From Antitrichia curtipendula (Eukaryota > Streptophyta > Bryopsida > Hypnales > Leucodontaceae): a stretch of DNA of 64,000 nucleotides. The notes beneath the pieces were generated by a model. That model saw only the letters and a program-made list of their open reading frames with translations, was not told the DNA's origin and did not search any database. The stretch spans positions 21,038,981-21,102,980 of the forward strand of contig OX579640.1 of assembly GCA_951230915.1 (NCBI GenBank), in the 5' to 3' direction. Position 1 is the stretch's first letter. The number at the start of each line of letters is the position of its first letter. This document shows, in pieces, positions 37,400 through 48,599 of this stretch. The translations under genes were made by a program, and so were the position numbers.

Positions 37400-37580
37400 T
37401 GTCACCAACAAATTGTTTAACCCTTAAACAACGAGTTGGTCACCATGGAAATCATCTATTTGGATACCGTGTGAATTGTTGGTTAAAAAAATTGAAAAAA
37501 CATTCATTGGAAGACAAACTGATGTAGAAGATCTTTCCTTTGGAGGATGAATAGTTGCACATACTTTTTTCAGTATCCTT
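37400..37580. repeat. dispersed repeat shared with 48120-48380 and 31650-31790
   Basis: TTTGGATACCGTG, TGTAGAAGA and GATGAATAGTTG occur in the same order here and at 48180-48310. The copy near 31650-31790 is in reverse orientation (CAACTATTCATCTT). Family unknown. Confidence 0.65.
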
Positions 37581-37648
37581 GCAGTACTGCAAAAGTATTA
37601 AGAAAATGAGTGTTTGTTGACATTTTGCAATTGAAAAATATTTAAATA

Positions 37649-38006
37649 CTCCCTCCGTCCCAAAATGATCTTCCTATTACACAAGATGTTATAGATTAAG
37701 CTCAAAAAGAACTATTTTTTCAAAAAAAATTGACTTATGAATAGAGTTTAATGTCCTCCTATTGTTTTGAAATTTTGAGTTTTAAATTAGTTTTCAAAGT
37801 GTGGTTTCAAAGTGCTTGAAAATTGAATTTTTGAGGCATTTTTGAAGAGCACCGGTGGCCACTCACTTGATGCATGGGATTGGTTAGCATGCCCATGCTT
37901 TTGGACTATGTACAAGTGTCACTAGCTCCCTTTCTCCTCCAACAAGAAGATCATTTTGGGACACTAAATAAAGGTCAACAAGAAGGTCATTTTGGGACGG
38001 AGGGAG
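37649..38006. mobile_element. Stowaway-like MITE, 358 bp
   Basis: Termini CTCCCTCCGTCCCAAAATGA and GGGACGGAGGGAG, flanked by TA at 37647-37648 and 38007-38008. The right terminal segment is duplicated internally (AAGAAGATCATTTTGGGACA at 37944, again at 37980). It lies about 300 bp upstream of the coiled-coil gene promoter. Confidence 0.9.
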
Positions 38007-38337
38007 TAATAAGTATTGTATTTTAAGAAACAAAGTATTAATACAATATAAACGCAATATTAGAATTTAAAAAAGAAATTGTTATTGTCTTTGTATAAAC
38101 GCAGTATTACATGTACGTACTGCAAGAATATTAGCTAGTATAGCCCCTTCTGCAATACTGCATCTGTACAAGTAGAGTCAGGGGGCACTTTCCTATGTCC
38201 TACATGAAGAGATTCGTACGTCCTCCGCGGCGTTAATGGGTTAAATTCCGATCAGGGCGGTTGCAGCCCCGGACCACCCTGCCGCAGTGCAGCGCGTCCG
38301 CGTCACGTCCGCAGGGCTGCTTTCCAATCACCGTTGA

Positions 38338-38343
38338 CACGTG
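38338..38343 (+). promoter_or_regulatory. G-box CACGTG upstream of the coiled-coil gene
   Basis: CACGTG in the context GACACGTGGTGT, 409 bp before the chosen ATG, with CCAAT just upstream (38323). G-boxes bind bZIP and bHLH factors and are common in light- or ABA-regulated plant promoters. Function here is inferred only. Confidence 0.4.
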
Positions 38344-38751
38344 GTGTCTTCCCACTAGCAGATGAAAGATGCGCTTGCTCCACCTTTCTCCCTACTGTTC
38401 GAACTTCTCCCGCACTGGCTATGCATGGCTATGGTGGACTCGACGATCTCGAACCTGGCAATTATCTTGTGGCTCTGGAAGGTTTCTCAAATTATCGACC
38501 TCCTCTGTATCCCAGCTTTGTGTGTGAGAGTTTTTCGGAACTCTTTCTTGCCTTCTGTGCTTGGCTATGGCGGACACAATTTCCAGTGTGCGCATATGGC
38601 CCTAACACAAAATCTGTGGAATATTTGTGCTTTCTTTGTAGGTTTGCGGTAGCATGATGAATTTCCGGCGGAGGTGCTGTGGTGTGCTTATTTTTTAATT
38701 CGGAGAGCAGAAAGTCGGTTTGATTTGGAGCAAATAGGGCTCGGTTGCGAA

Positions 38752-41700
38752 ATGGCGACTTCCATCTCGGGTTTGGTTGCGCAAAAGCAGTGGGATCCAT
38801 CCGTTTTTTCTCAGAGTGCAAAGCAAAGGAGGTCGAAGCTTCAGGTATGGAGTAGCAAGAAGTTCATTTTTGCATTTTTTGTGATTTTGTTGACGGATTC
38901 TTAGCTCGTAGAAAGAATTGTGATGCCGTCTTTGAAACGACGGCATCTCGGAGGAATCTCAGGATTTTTTTGAAGTGCGAAATTAGACCTTCATCCTCTG
39001 CTTATGACAGAGCAGCTAGTCATAAGCTGATTAATGCGCAGGAGCTCATCAATTTTACTTTCCTTATTTGTCGATTGGATGATTTTCTTCACACAAATAG
39101 AAAATTAAGTACTTTGATCGTTGATGTAGAACGATGTCGTGAGGGGGTTCACCGCTTCGTCTTGCTGTGGACTAGGGTTTTACCGAAGGCGTGAGAGTTC
39201 GAGAATTTCGAAAGTCTTTGATTAATCAAGCTTGTAACAGTTTGTTTGCAATTTTGATTGTGATAACATAGTGATCCTCATCTCTCACATTCGCCTGTGG
39301 TATTGGCGACTATCATGAAGGAAACCGAACAGTTCAGGAAAATTTAAAACCATGGGATCCGGTAATGGATGGTTTCAGTTGACCTTTATATTCGCCATCT
39401 TAAAATTTGTTTGAATATGTTTTGCAGAATTCATTCAAAAGTGATCAGGTGAAACTGAACTGTAGATTCATTACTCGTCGGAAAGCGCAGCTCTCTCAAT
39501 GTGTATCTGTTCTGGAAAAGCCGATCGGCAAAGCAGGAAACATTGGCCCAACAGGTGAGAATGGGCAGTTAAATCCCGCTATAGCAGCTTTAGAACGACT
39601 CATTCAGCAGGCGCAGTGGCAGGAAGAGAAGACATCCGATCCAACTTTCCGAAATGGAAAAGGGTTTGAGCATACCATAAATGAGCTTGAATTGGACCTT
39701 AATATTGTCCTCAATGCGTTGAAAGCCAAAGAGACAGAGCTTGGGGAAGCTGAACAAGCTGTGAGGGCTGACCAATGGGATGTGCAAATAACACGGTCGG
39801 CATTGCTAAACAGAGAGAAGGAACTGGAAGCTGCCTACAAAAGCCACTCGATTAAGCAGGAAGAGCTTCAACGTGCAAATGAGATCTTTTTGTCTAGAAG
39901 CCAAGCGTTAAGAACTGCAGAAGAGGTGAGCAATATGTCAGTCGTAGGTTTCCTATTGCAATTTTTTTCTGTTGTTTGATAGATACCAGTGCGGGCAATG
40001 CTGAGGACTGGTCTCCCATTTTCTGACGGATCATGTTGAACATTTTGAGTCATGATATGGGTCACACTATTTTCTTGCGCTGAGTTAGCATGGTGCTTCA
40101 GTTGATTATATGTTATGAGTATTTATGTGAAAATCGTGATGGATAGCAGACCTTTACGGCCTGGCCCTCTTGTTCTTACTTCGTTTCTATTGAATGGTTT
40201 AGCTGAGATGATACTGGAAGGCCTTCTTTGTAAATGAGGAAAGTTGGGGTTGTAATTAGGGTTTCCACATGAAAGAAATTTTGAGACAAGGTTATGTGTG
40301 ATTAGTTTGTACTGTGAGAGCATTTCGAAGGGCCTAGTGTGCTTTAGAGCTTGTTATTGTCTAGATATTTGTATTAATTGTTTGATGAACTCGTGTAGGT
40401 GGTCAATCAAAACAATGCTGAATTAGAAAATGCGCAAAAAGAGCTAGCCAAGAAACAAGATGATCTTGGGGGACTCCAAAATCAGTTGTTAGAGAAAGAC
40501 GAAGCTCTTGAGGAGGTAGCCTCAAATCTCACGTTGAAAGAACTCGAGGTTGAGCGAACGAAGGATCTTCTTTCCACAAAGGCGGCTGACAATGAGTCGC
40601 TACAAGCATCTTTACTGGACAAGGATTCTGACTTGGGAAAATTGCGAGAAGACAGGGATTGGAAGCAAGATATGCTGCGTAAGTTGGAAGCTGAGTTAGA
40701 AGAGCGGACCAAGGCGTGGTCAAGTGCACAGGATGATTTGAGAAGCTTGGAACAAGAATTGACCAGCAGTAAGGTCAGAGGGAAAGCCCGTCTAACTGAG
40801 CTCTCGCAACTCAAAGTCTTGCTCACCGAGGTGCAGGCGGAACTTTCGGAATCCCAATCGACAGTAGCCAGTCTTCGTCGATCTGTTGATGAGCAGAACA
40901 AGCTGATTGAGCATCAAGAGAAGGATCTTGCATCTAAGAGAGCCATGCTATCTTCTTTGGAGAAGAATCTGGAATCTGCTCAGAACGTGCTTGAGAAGGA
41001 GCAAGAACACACTAGGCTTGCCAGGTTATCTTACGAAGCTCTTCAAGAAGAGCTTCGACGGGATAAGGAGGCTAATTTTGCATTGCAGGCAGCCGTATCA
41101 AGCGAGAAGCGTAGGGTACAAGAACTAACGCAAGAGTTGAATGCCTCGACGAGGCTCTTACAGGAAAGGGATTCACTACTCTCCGATACAGAGCTAGCTT
41201 TGCAGTTGAAGGAAACTGAGTTGGTGGGTACCAAATTGGAGCTGCAGAACTCTAAGTCTGAGCTTTTTTCAGTGAAATTAGCTCTGAACCAGAAGGACAT
41301 TCAACTTCAAGCAGCTCAGGAATCCTTGAAGTCGTTGCAAGAGGAGGTGATGCATGTCAGAGGCCTACTGCAAGCCAAGGAGGATCAGCTGTCTAAAGTA
41401 TCGCTGCTTCTGAGGAAAAAGGAAGAAGAGGTTGCTGTTCTACGGGTTGGCTTAAATGACAGCCATTTGCAGCTCAACCAGGCGACATCTGTGGTAGAAC
41501 AAATCACTGAACTTTCTCGAGCACTTGTCCAGGACTCAAGTGCAAGACAGGATGTTTTGGAAGAGTCGATGCTTATGCGAAAAACATCAGAACTTGTTTC
41601 CACAAAACGAGCACTCTTCGAGTCTCAATTGCAAGTAGAGCATTTACAGGAGCAGTTCCTCGATGAGGGCCTATGGCAGCGAGAGATCAACGCCTTGAAG

Positions 41701-42264
41701 GAGGACCTGCAGAAAAAAGATCTGCATCTGCTGGAGGCACAAACTGAACTTGCTAGCAAAGATCGAGAGCTGCAAGGGCTGTTACGTCAGTGGGGTGATC
41801 GTGAACAGGATCTTATTATGCTGCGGCAGGATGTAATCGACGAAACCAAAGTCTTAAGTCGAGTGCGAACGTTACAGTTGCAGGGTCTAGATGGAGATAC
41901 TGCGTCGCAACTCTTAGCAGGTGGAAGAGCGAAACTTGAAGCTGAAACGGCGATTGAAGCCCTTCGCAATCTGACCAACTTGAGCCACAACCTTGTTCAG
42001 GAGTGCCAGACGGAAAGCATTGAAAGCCGATCCGACGACGCTTCATCTGCCGAAGCCCAGCTCCCGCAGCATTCGGGAGGATTTCAAGTTCCTGAAAGCG
42101 CGGAGGAATTTGGGGATTTGAAAAATCGGTTGATTGAGAAGGATACGGCCATAGAGATTACCAAGCGTGCAATGGCAGAGCTTACAAATTTGACGAAAAT
42201 GTTGATGAAGGAGGCTGGCGTTGATGACCGCGACTTTCATGGAGCTGCGTCAGCAGGCGCGTAA
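38752..42264 (+). CDS. long coiled-coil protein, probably plastid-targeted, MRC/PII1-like
   Basis: Three exons, 38752-38844, 39428-39925 and 40399-42264, all phase 0 with GT-AG borders, give 818 residues. The first 60 or so residues (MATSISGLVAQKQWDPSVFS; RFITRRKAQLSQC) are rich in Ser, Lys and Arg and poor in acidic residues, as in a chloroplast transit peptide. From about residue 95 to 600 nearly everything is heptad coiled coil (Glu, Lys, Leu, Gln). The C-terminal part repeats an A-x-x-x-L-x-x-L-T/S motif: VVEQITELSRALVQD, AIEALRNLTNLSHNLVQE and AMAELTNLTKMLMKEAG. Length, leader and these motifs suggest the myosin-resembling chloroplast protein MRC/PII1, known in Arabidopsis for starch-granule initiation with SS4. 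Generic coiled-coil resemblance is hard to exclude. No lesion seen; the gene appears intact. Confidence 0.8.
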
Positions 42265-43113
42265 TGCATCTTACTACTTGTATGTCATCGTACTTATAGT
42301 TGATTTGTCTGAAATTTAGGAAACTAATTTGTCTCTCGAGTCTTTTCGCCTTATCCCAAGTTTCAGCATGATCACCACCAGACCTAGTCAGGGTAATTGT
42401 ATCATATTTTTCTCTTGCAATAGAACGAGTTCTATTTGTTGTCTGAAAATAGTCTCATCGTGAAGTTACTGAGACTCCTGGCTTTGAACCAACAAACTGG
42501 GATAAATGACCTCCCCTCTTTTTTGGCCTTGTAATTTGGAGCACCTTTTGATTCTTGCGAAGCATGCTGATTCCCTTTGCAAAGCCAGGAAGTTCTTTAC
42601 ATCAAGGGCTCCATTTCGGAATGAAGAGGGGCAATGTCATCATAATTGATATACTAGAGTTCTCCTTCAACTCGTTGAGAGTAGAAATTCTGACCTTGTT
42701 TCAGTGAAGTAGGGATGTATTTAATGAATAATGCTGTGAATAGTTGTTGGCAAGCCCTCTTTGGGTAATTCAATCATGAATCTGAAATATTGCTGATTGA
42801 TAAATTTCACATAATTGATTTACATGTCTATTCATTACCCGTTTGCTAATTTCAACATTTCTGCTTAGATCCTGAGCTTTTGAGTGGACTCTGCTGTGAA
42901 CTGATTTCCTGTTTTCTTTGCAGGCGGCCAGGGAGAACCAACCCATGAGCTCAGCCCCCGGTGAAAACACTGGAATTTATTATTTATTATTTATCCCAGA
43001 TGGAGATCTTGAAATTCATATTTGGATTCGGAGATGCCCACACTAGGTAGGAGAGGGTAGGAGAGGGTAAGAGAGGATAGGAAACATAAAATTAACCAAC
43101 TACAAATAAGGGC
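42265..43113. other. 3' flank of the coiled-coil gene
   Basis: Probable 3' untranslated region and downstream sequence. At 43024-43080 there is a short tandem repeat of GTAGGAGAGG. An acceptor-like TTTCTTTGCAG at 42914-42924 could belong to an untranslated exon, but no coding frame follows. Confidence 0.4.
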
Positions 43114-43295
43114 CAGATTTTTAGTAAGAGACCTAGGCTGATCTCCAAAGTCCGAGCATTTGTTAGTTCGCCCAAATTCTTTCGAAGAAATCGTGTGTAG
43201 GGGGCAGATTTTTACTAGTAGGTCTAGACTGATCTCCTAAGTCTGAGCATTTGGACTAGTTCACCCAAACTCTTTTCAAGAGATCATGTATAGTC
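43114..43295. repeat. 91-bp tandem duplication
   Basis: CAGATTTTTA-GTAAGAG-CTAGGCTGATCTCC at 43114 recurs 91 bp downstream with about 15% difference. Confidence 0.75.
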
Positions 43296-43545
43296 TCTTT
43301 AGAATCTATTATAATGATGGAAAGATTTAATTGTCTAGGAGAAAACGAAGAGCTCACAGGAGAATGATCTTTGCTCAAGAATGTCATGCTTGTTGTGAAG
43401 AGTTCAAATATTGAATCATAAAATTTATCCAATGGGAAGTTGTCTGAATTTTGAGAAGAATGGACATTTATAACAACAGTCCAGGGTATATTTTGGAAAA
43501 TAATTATCGAGAATTTGCCATGTTTTAGAGCATGGAGCAAATTTT

Positions 43546-43690
43546 GAAAAGAAAACAATTATATATTTTAAAACTAAACCGTACAATACTATGCAAGACT
43601 TCATCGAACAAACTTGAAAAGAAAACAATTATTAGTATATATTTTGAAATTCAACCATACAAAACTACACTAAACTTCTTATGAAAATGT
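43546..43690. repeat. 70-bp tandem duplication
   Basis: GAAAAGAAAACAATTAT begins two adjacent units at 43546 and 43616. The unit continues with CAACCATACAAAACTA-like sequence. Confidence 0.65.
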
Positions 43691-43699
43691 GTAGAAAAA

Positions 43700-45230
43700 A
43701 TTGAAAAACTATCAAACTTGTAGATTATAGTATTGCCTAATAATTTTTTACAAAAAATTGAATACAACTATACAAAAAGTTTGGAATTTTAAAAACATAT
43801 CATAAAAGAGAACGGTGATTTTATGATTAAATCTTTGAACATTGTTTAATCTTGTCAATCTTTGAAGTTTTTCAAACTTTCGAAGTTAACAATATGGATA
43901 ATTTATATTCTTGATACATTAATGCAAATTCTATTGGTGAAAACCTCATCAAGTTGTTAAAGTCATATTTTATAGCTCACCTAAGTTTTGTCCAAACTCC
44001 TTAGGAATCATTAGAAGTTAATGCCTCTTTAAGTGAGTATTGTATTACAAATAGGTTTTACTTCTAACAACTGCGTACCACTGTAGTTGTAGGGCAAGCT
44101 TAGCAAAACATATTAATTTAAAGAAAGTAAAAAAATGAACAAAAAAAATTGTTGAAGTCAACAAGATTTAAATGACCAAGTTGTTGAAAAAACACACCAC
44201 ATGTCCACTATGAGCTGGAAAGTTCAAAATACATAACATTCAATAGTTGTTAGCTTAGACTATTGTTCCCTTGATGTAATGATGGAGAAAATTCCACATC
44301 ATTTCATCCCCGGGATGATATAGAAGTTTTACACCCATCAGTAGTTGCAAGGGGGCAAGTGGCAATCAACAAGAGATTCAGCAATACTATATCCAAATAT
44401 CTTTAACATTTGCATTGTGGCGTCAAATATTTAATTAAAGTGCCAAAATAAAAGCATCTTCCCACCTAGCCTTAGATAGCAACAACCGATGTTACTTGAG
44501 CACCCTCCTTGAATGTTGTAAATTTATTTTCATACTAAAATGACATGGAGCAAAGTTATTTTGTATTACAACCCAAAGCATTCATGGTAGGAGGCTTATA
44601 AAACACCTCAATTCCATGCATGTGTAACTTTTTTTGCATTTACACTTGAAATTTCATTGTTAGTGGTGGGGTCATATTAGCTTTGTGTAGGTGGGAAGTC
44701 TCACCAACATGTATCACTTCCTTGTGAATGTATACCTAATCTTCTTGCGTTTTGTTTTTTCTCCTCAAATGTTTGCATGCTTACTGTTGCGCTAGCCTTA
44801 TTGATCGCATTGTATTGATTTCTTTGATGTGGGTATTGACTGCTGAATTGATTGAGGGTTTTCTACGCGTCTTCTTCCGTTATTTGCTTTACGCTTCCTT
44901 AATGTTTGCGCTTCCAGTAGTGTTCGTAGCATTGTCTATCTTTCTATTTGAAGAAGTTCCATCCTCTTAATTGGCCTAAAGTTGATATGAACGACATTAA
45001 TTCCCTCAAATCTTCATTTCTGAAGTTTCTAAGCATTTATTGATTGCTACCCATCTACTCCAATTTCAAGAAGTGATGGCCATAAGTGCACTCCTATTTC
45101 TATACTATATTAGTCGGCACATACGTTTGGAGGATGGTAAAAACCTCAAGTGGGAATGGAGTGCAATTAAGTATTGGTTCTTAAACATAAAAGTGCCCAT
45201 GCAATGCTAAGTTTCAATTTTTTTTTTAAT
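43700..45230. other. A+T-rich intergenic sequence, no gene seen
   Basis: No conserved protein segment, RNA gene or clear element border. A hydrophobic open frame at 44752-44970 is most likely chance. Confidence 0.55.
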
Positions 45231-47720
45231 TTAAAAAAATTTAGCAACTATCTCAAGAAACTTCAAATGATACTTGTTTTTAAAAAGTGAAAAGACAAGT
45301 TTTTATACAAATGGTGTGGTAGGTGGGTAAAACAACTCATCAATGAGATATATAAATTAGGATTTGTAGGAGCTCAATTGCTCATAGTTAAGTCAAAACT
45401 AGGACATTATGAAAAAATAGCACTTTTCAAGGTAGTGAGAGAGAAATTAAAAAAAAATTCCAAATCCAACGATACAAATTTGTATTAGACTACTATGGGA
45501 ATGTGCGGAATTTTTTTATAAACTTTAACCGCAAAGATTGAAAGATTACAATGTTTGAAGTTAGAAGAATTTTTTTTTTCTACTCTTACGGTCTTACCCA
45601 ATAGGGCCAATAGACTTTAATTCCTCCTAAAGTGAGATTTTTACACAATACATGTTGTTTTTGGACATTTGTATCTTGTATCATGTAAGTTACACACTTG
45701 CCAAATTTTAGAATTATTGGAGAAGTTTTTTATGTGTTGCCCAAGTTGCCCCAAAGTTAGGCAGGCATAATTTATGATCAAGGCACCCAATTAGAAAAAA
45801 AATAGGATTTCCCACTAAGGAGGTGCATGGTCACACCTTGTGTCAAAATTTGAAGAACATTTATTACAAAATGACTTCATACACACCTACCCAAAATCAC
45901 TTGCATATGTTCAATGGTCATTCAATCTTTTAGGATTAATGTGTTAAATGTCATCTCCAAAAACATGTTGTAGGCTCAAACCTCCAATCAAAAGTTATGG
46001 AAAAAGTTCAAAGAAGGATTGGAAGGGACATTTCCTTTGACATTTTCAAACATCCTCTTTGGACTTTGTCCATAACTTTATTTTGGAGGATCAAAATCAC
46101 AAACGAGTTTTTGGAAATGCAAGTTAGCTTGATTTCCCAACTTTTCTTAGTTCAAATGGTTTTTGAAAAAAAAATAATGTCTAAATGAGGTCTAAAGTTG
46201 TTCTTTAAACACAATTCCTATATTTTGACAAAGAGTAGTCAAAGTCTCATCTTCAAATTTTACCATACTTCTTGAGGATTCATAATGGACAATGAAGGTT
46301 GCTATTATGTGAGCATAGGAGCATGAGTACACGAGCCTAGAAGACTACATACCTATGTAATAGGTGTCTATATTATAGAAACCTTCCATGATTGTAGTGT
46401 AACTATGATATATGTACCTATATTATAGGTGTTTATATTATAAGCACCTTCAATGGTTGTAGTATATTTACTTATATATATGCTCAAAGCTCACATGCTC
46501 GCATTTTCATGCTCATATACTAGCATCGTTGGATGGATAATGGATTTTATTATGAAAACAACCTCTCTGCCCTTCATTCCCATAAATAACAATGCAACAA
46601 TCTCTTTATTCCTCCATAAAAAATTTACTGGATGGCGAATGATCAAATGACAAATTGGTATTGGTAATATTGCATACACGTAATTGCACTAGACTTTGGA
46701 CTTCATTTGGTTGTTTGTAACATTTAGTAGAGATGATTTAGTAGATAACATTTTGCATTTTCTTAACTCTTGACTTGTCATTCACAAAATTCAACCACGT
46801 CATATCATGGAGAATTAAAATAAGTTATAGGATCGAAACAATTAAGAACATGCATAGTGTATTATATTTTTTTACTAATTTGGAACTAGACAATCAAATC
46901 TATAGATAAATGTAAATATGGTTTGCTGAAAACCCAAATAATCCATTGAATCAAATTCCAATGTCCTTTGACCATTTGCCATCAAGAAATTTTTTTATAG
47001 CAAAATGAAGAGATTGCTTCATTGCCATTCATAGGAACAAAGGACAGAGAGGTTGTTTTCATAATGAAATCCATTGTCCATCATGAATCCTCTAGTATGA
47101 TATAATTTGAAGATGAGACTTTGACTACTCTTTGTCAAAATATAGGAATTGTGTTTAAAGAACAACTTTAGACCTCATTTAGACATTAATTTTTTTTCAA
47201 AAACCATTTGAACTAAGAAAAGTTGGGAAATCAAGCTAACTTGCATTTCCAAAAACTCATTTGTGATTTTGATCCTCCAAAATAAAGTTATGGACAAAGT
47301 CCAAAGATGATGTTTGAAAATGTCAAAGGAAATGTCCCTTCCAATCCCTTTATGAGCTTTGTCCATAATTTGGTTGGAGGTTTGAACCTACAACATGTTC
47401 TTGAAGATGACATTTAACACATTAACTTATTTCAAAGTTTTAAGAAAATAAATGATTCTGTTTTGCCTAAATGAGATCTCAAATTCTAGTTTGAATACAT
47501 TTCATGTTTTGATTTAACTATGAGTGATTGAGTTCCTACTAGTCCTAATTTATATATTCTATTGATGGATTGGTTTACCTCCTACCACCCCACTTATATA
47601 AAGAATTTGTCTTTTCATCTCTATGCACACAAAATAAGTGTTTTTTTAAGCTATGTGAGAGAGTTTCCAAATATTTTGATTTTTTTGAATTGAATGTCAA
47701 ATATTTTAAATTAAGTATTT
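45230..47720. repeat. large inverted repeat, about 2.4 kb overall
   Basis: The left part 45936-46656 pairs with 46957-47425 in reverse complement, with high similarity. The two arms even yield near-identical 63-residue translations on opposite strands (for example IGRDISFDIFKH at both). An outer block, 45260-45410, pairs with 47515-47690. The left arm has two extra pieces: a 239-bp MITE (46294-46532) and about 520 bp at 45415-45935. It may be an old foldback element or long-terminal-repeat MULE type. Transcription would give a long hairpin RNA. Confidence 0.8.
46294..46532. mobile_element. MULE-type MITE, 239 bp, with pre-insertion site preserved in the opposite arm
   Basis: The left end GAAGGTTGCTATTATGTGAG and the complement of the right end CCAACGATGCTAGTATATGA are terminal inverted repeats. 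Flanks ATGGACAAT (46285-46293) and ATGGATAAT (46533-46541) form a 9-bp target duplication with one mismatch. The matching place in the right arm of the surrounding inverted repeat (near 47080) has a single ATGGACAAT, the empty site. Interior repeats of ACCTATATTATAGGTG link it to the MITE at 35074-35349. Confidence 0.85.
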
Positions 47721-48119
47721 TATAAATATTAGAACTTAACCTTATGCTTTAATTAATTATTTTGGCATCAATGTGTTGACCCTTGCCCACAGCTATGGTA
47801 CATCATGTTAATTAGTCAAATGCCAAATTTTGGAAGTTAAAAAGGATTCATTGGCAAAAGTTGCCCGAAATTGACTTCCTACCAATGATACTTTAAGCAA
47901 CACAACTTTGGATCCAAGCACCAATTTTAAGAAATGGTACATTCAAATTTGACTTCACTAGGAAACTACCCAAAGTTTGTTTTGTTTTGTAGAGGTTAAA
48001 AACACTTTTTTTCTCAAAAAAATGAATTGAGATCCATTAATAGTTTGGATCCCCATATAGAAGATAGTGGAGTTTTTTTTGTTTACATTTGAATCCAAGT
48101 ACTATACTTAAAAAGGTTT

Positions 48120-48380
48120 CACTTTTAAATTTTAAACTATAGATGTCTTAACCGTTGAAAGATGAGCTAGTGATTGTGAAAATCATCCTTTTGGATACCG
48201 TGCAAATCATTGGCTTAAACAAAAAATACAAAAGCACTCAATAGAAGTCAAACTATTGTAGAAGACCTCCCCTTTACACAACAAAATTTTGAAGATGAAT
48301 AGTTGTACTTTTGTCCTACACAAAAGAATTCTTTGTCATTCATCAGACCCAAAACATCCCCAACATCGTTTATAGGTTAT
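48120..48380. repeat. dispersed repeat, copy shared with 37400-37580 and 31650-31790
   Basis: It carries TTTTGGATACCGTGCAAATC, TGTAGAAGACCT and GATGAATAGTTG in the same order as the 37.4-kb copy. Its right half is the reverse complement of 31670-31790. Confidence 0.65.
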
Positions 48381-48599
48381 GGAGAAACAATTAGCATCTC
48401 CAATAAATACATTTAAATTGGATATTTACAAAGAGGCTGACTCCATACGCCACCAAAGTCCACAACACAATAAGACAATAAGCATGTTGGTTCAAGACCC
48501 CACCCCAAAGTCCACAATGTAGTACACTACAAGTTTGTCCAACATCCACACCCAAGTACAGAAGACAGTGGAAGGAAGTACAGTACAAAAAAGTTGAAT

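Noticed and set aside
40482..42240. Several serine-rich minus-strand open frames opposite the coiled-coil gene
   Set aside because: They are complements of the Glu/Lys/Leu-rich coding exon; codon pattern favours the plus strand.
44752..44970. Small membrane protein gene
   Set aside because: Hydrophobicity follows from T-rich sequence; there is no conserved motif or supporting neighbour.
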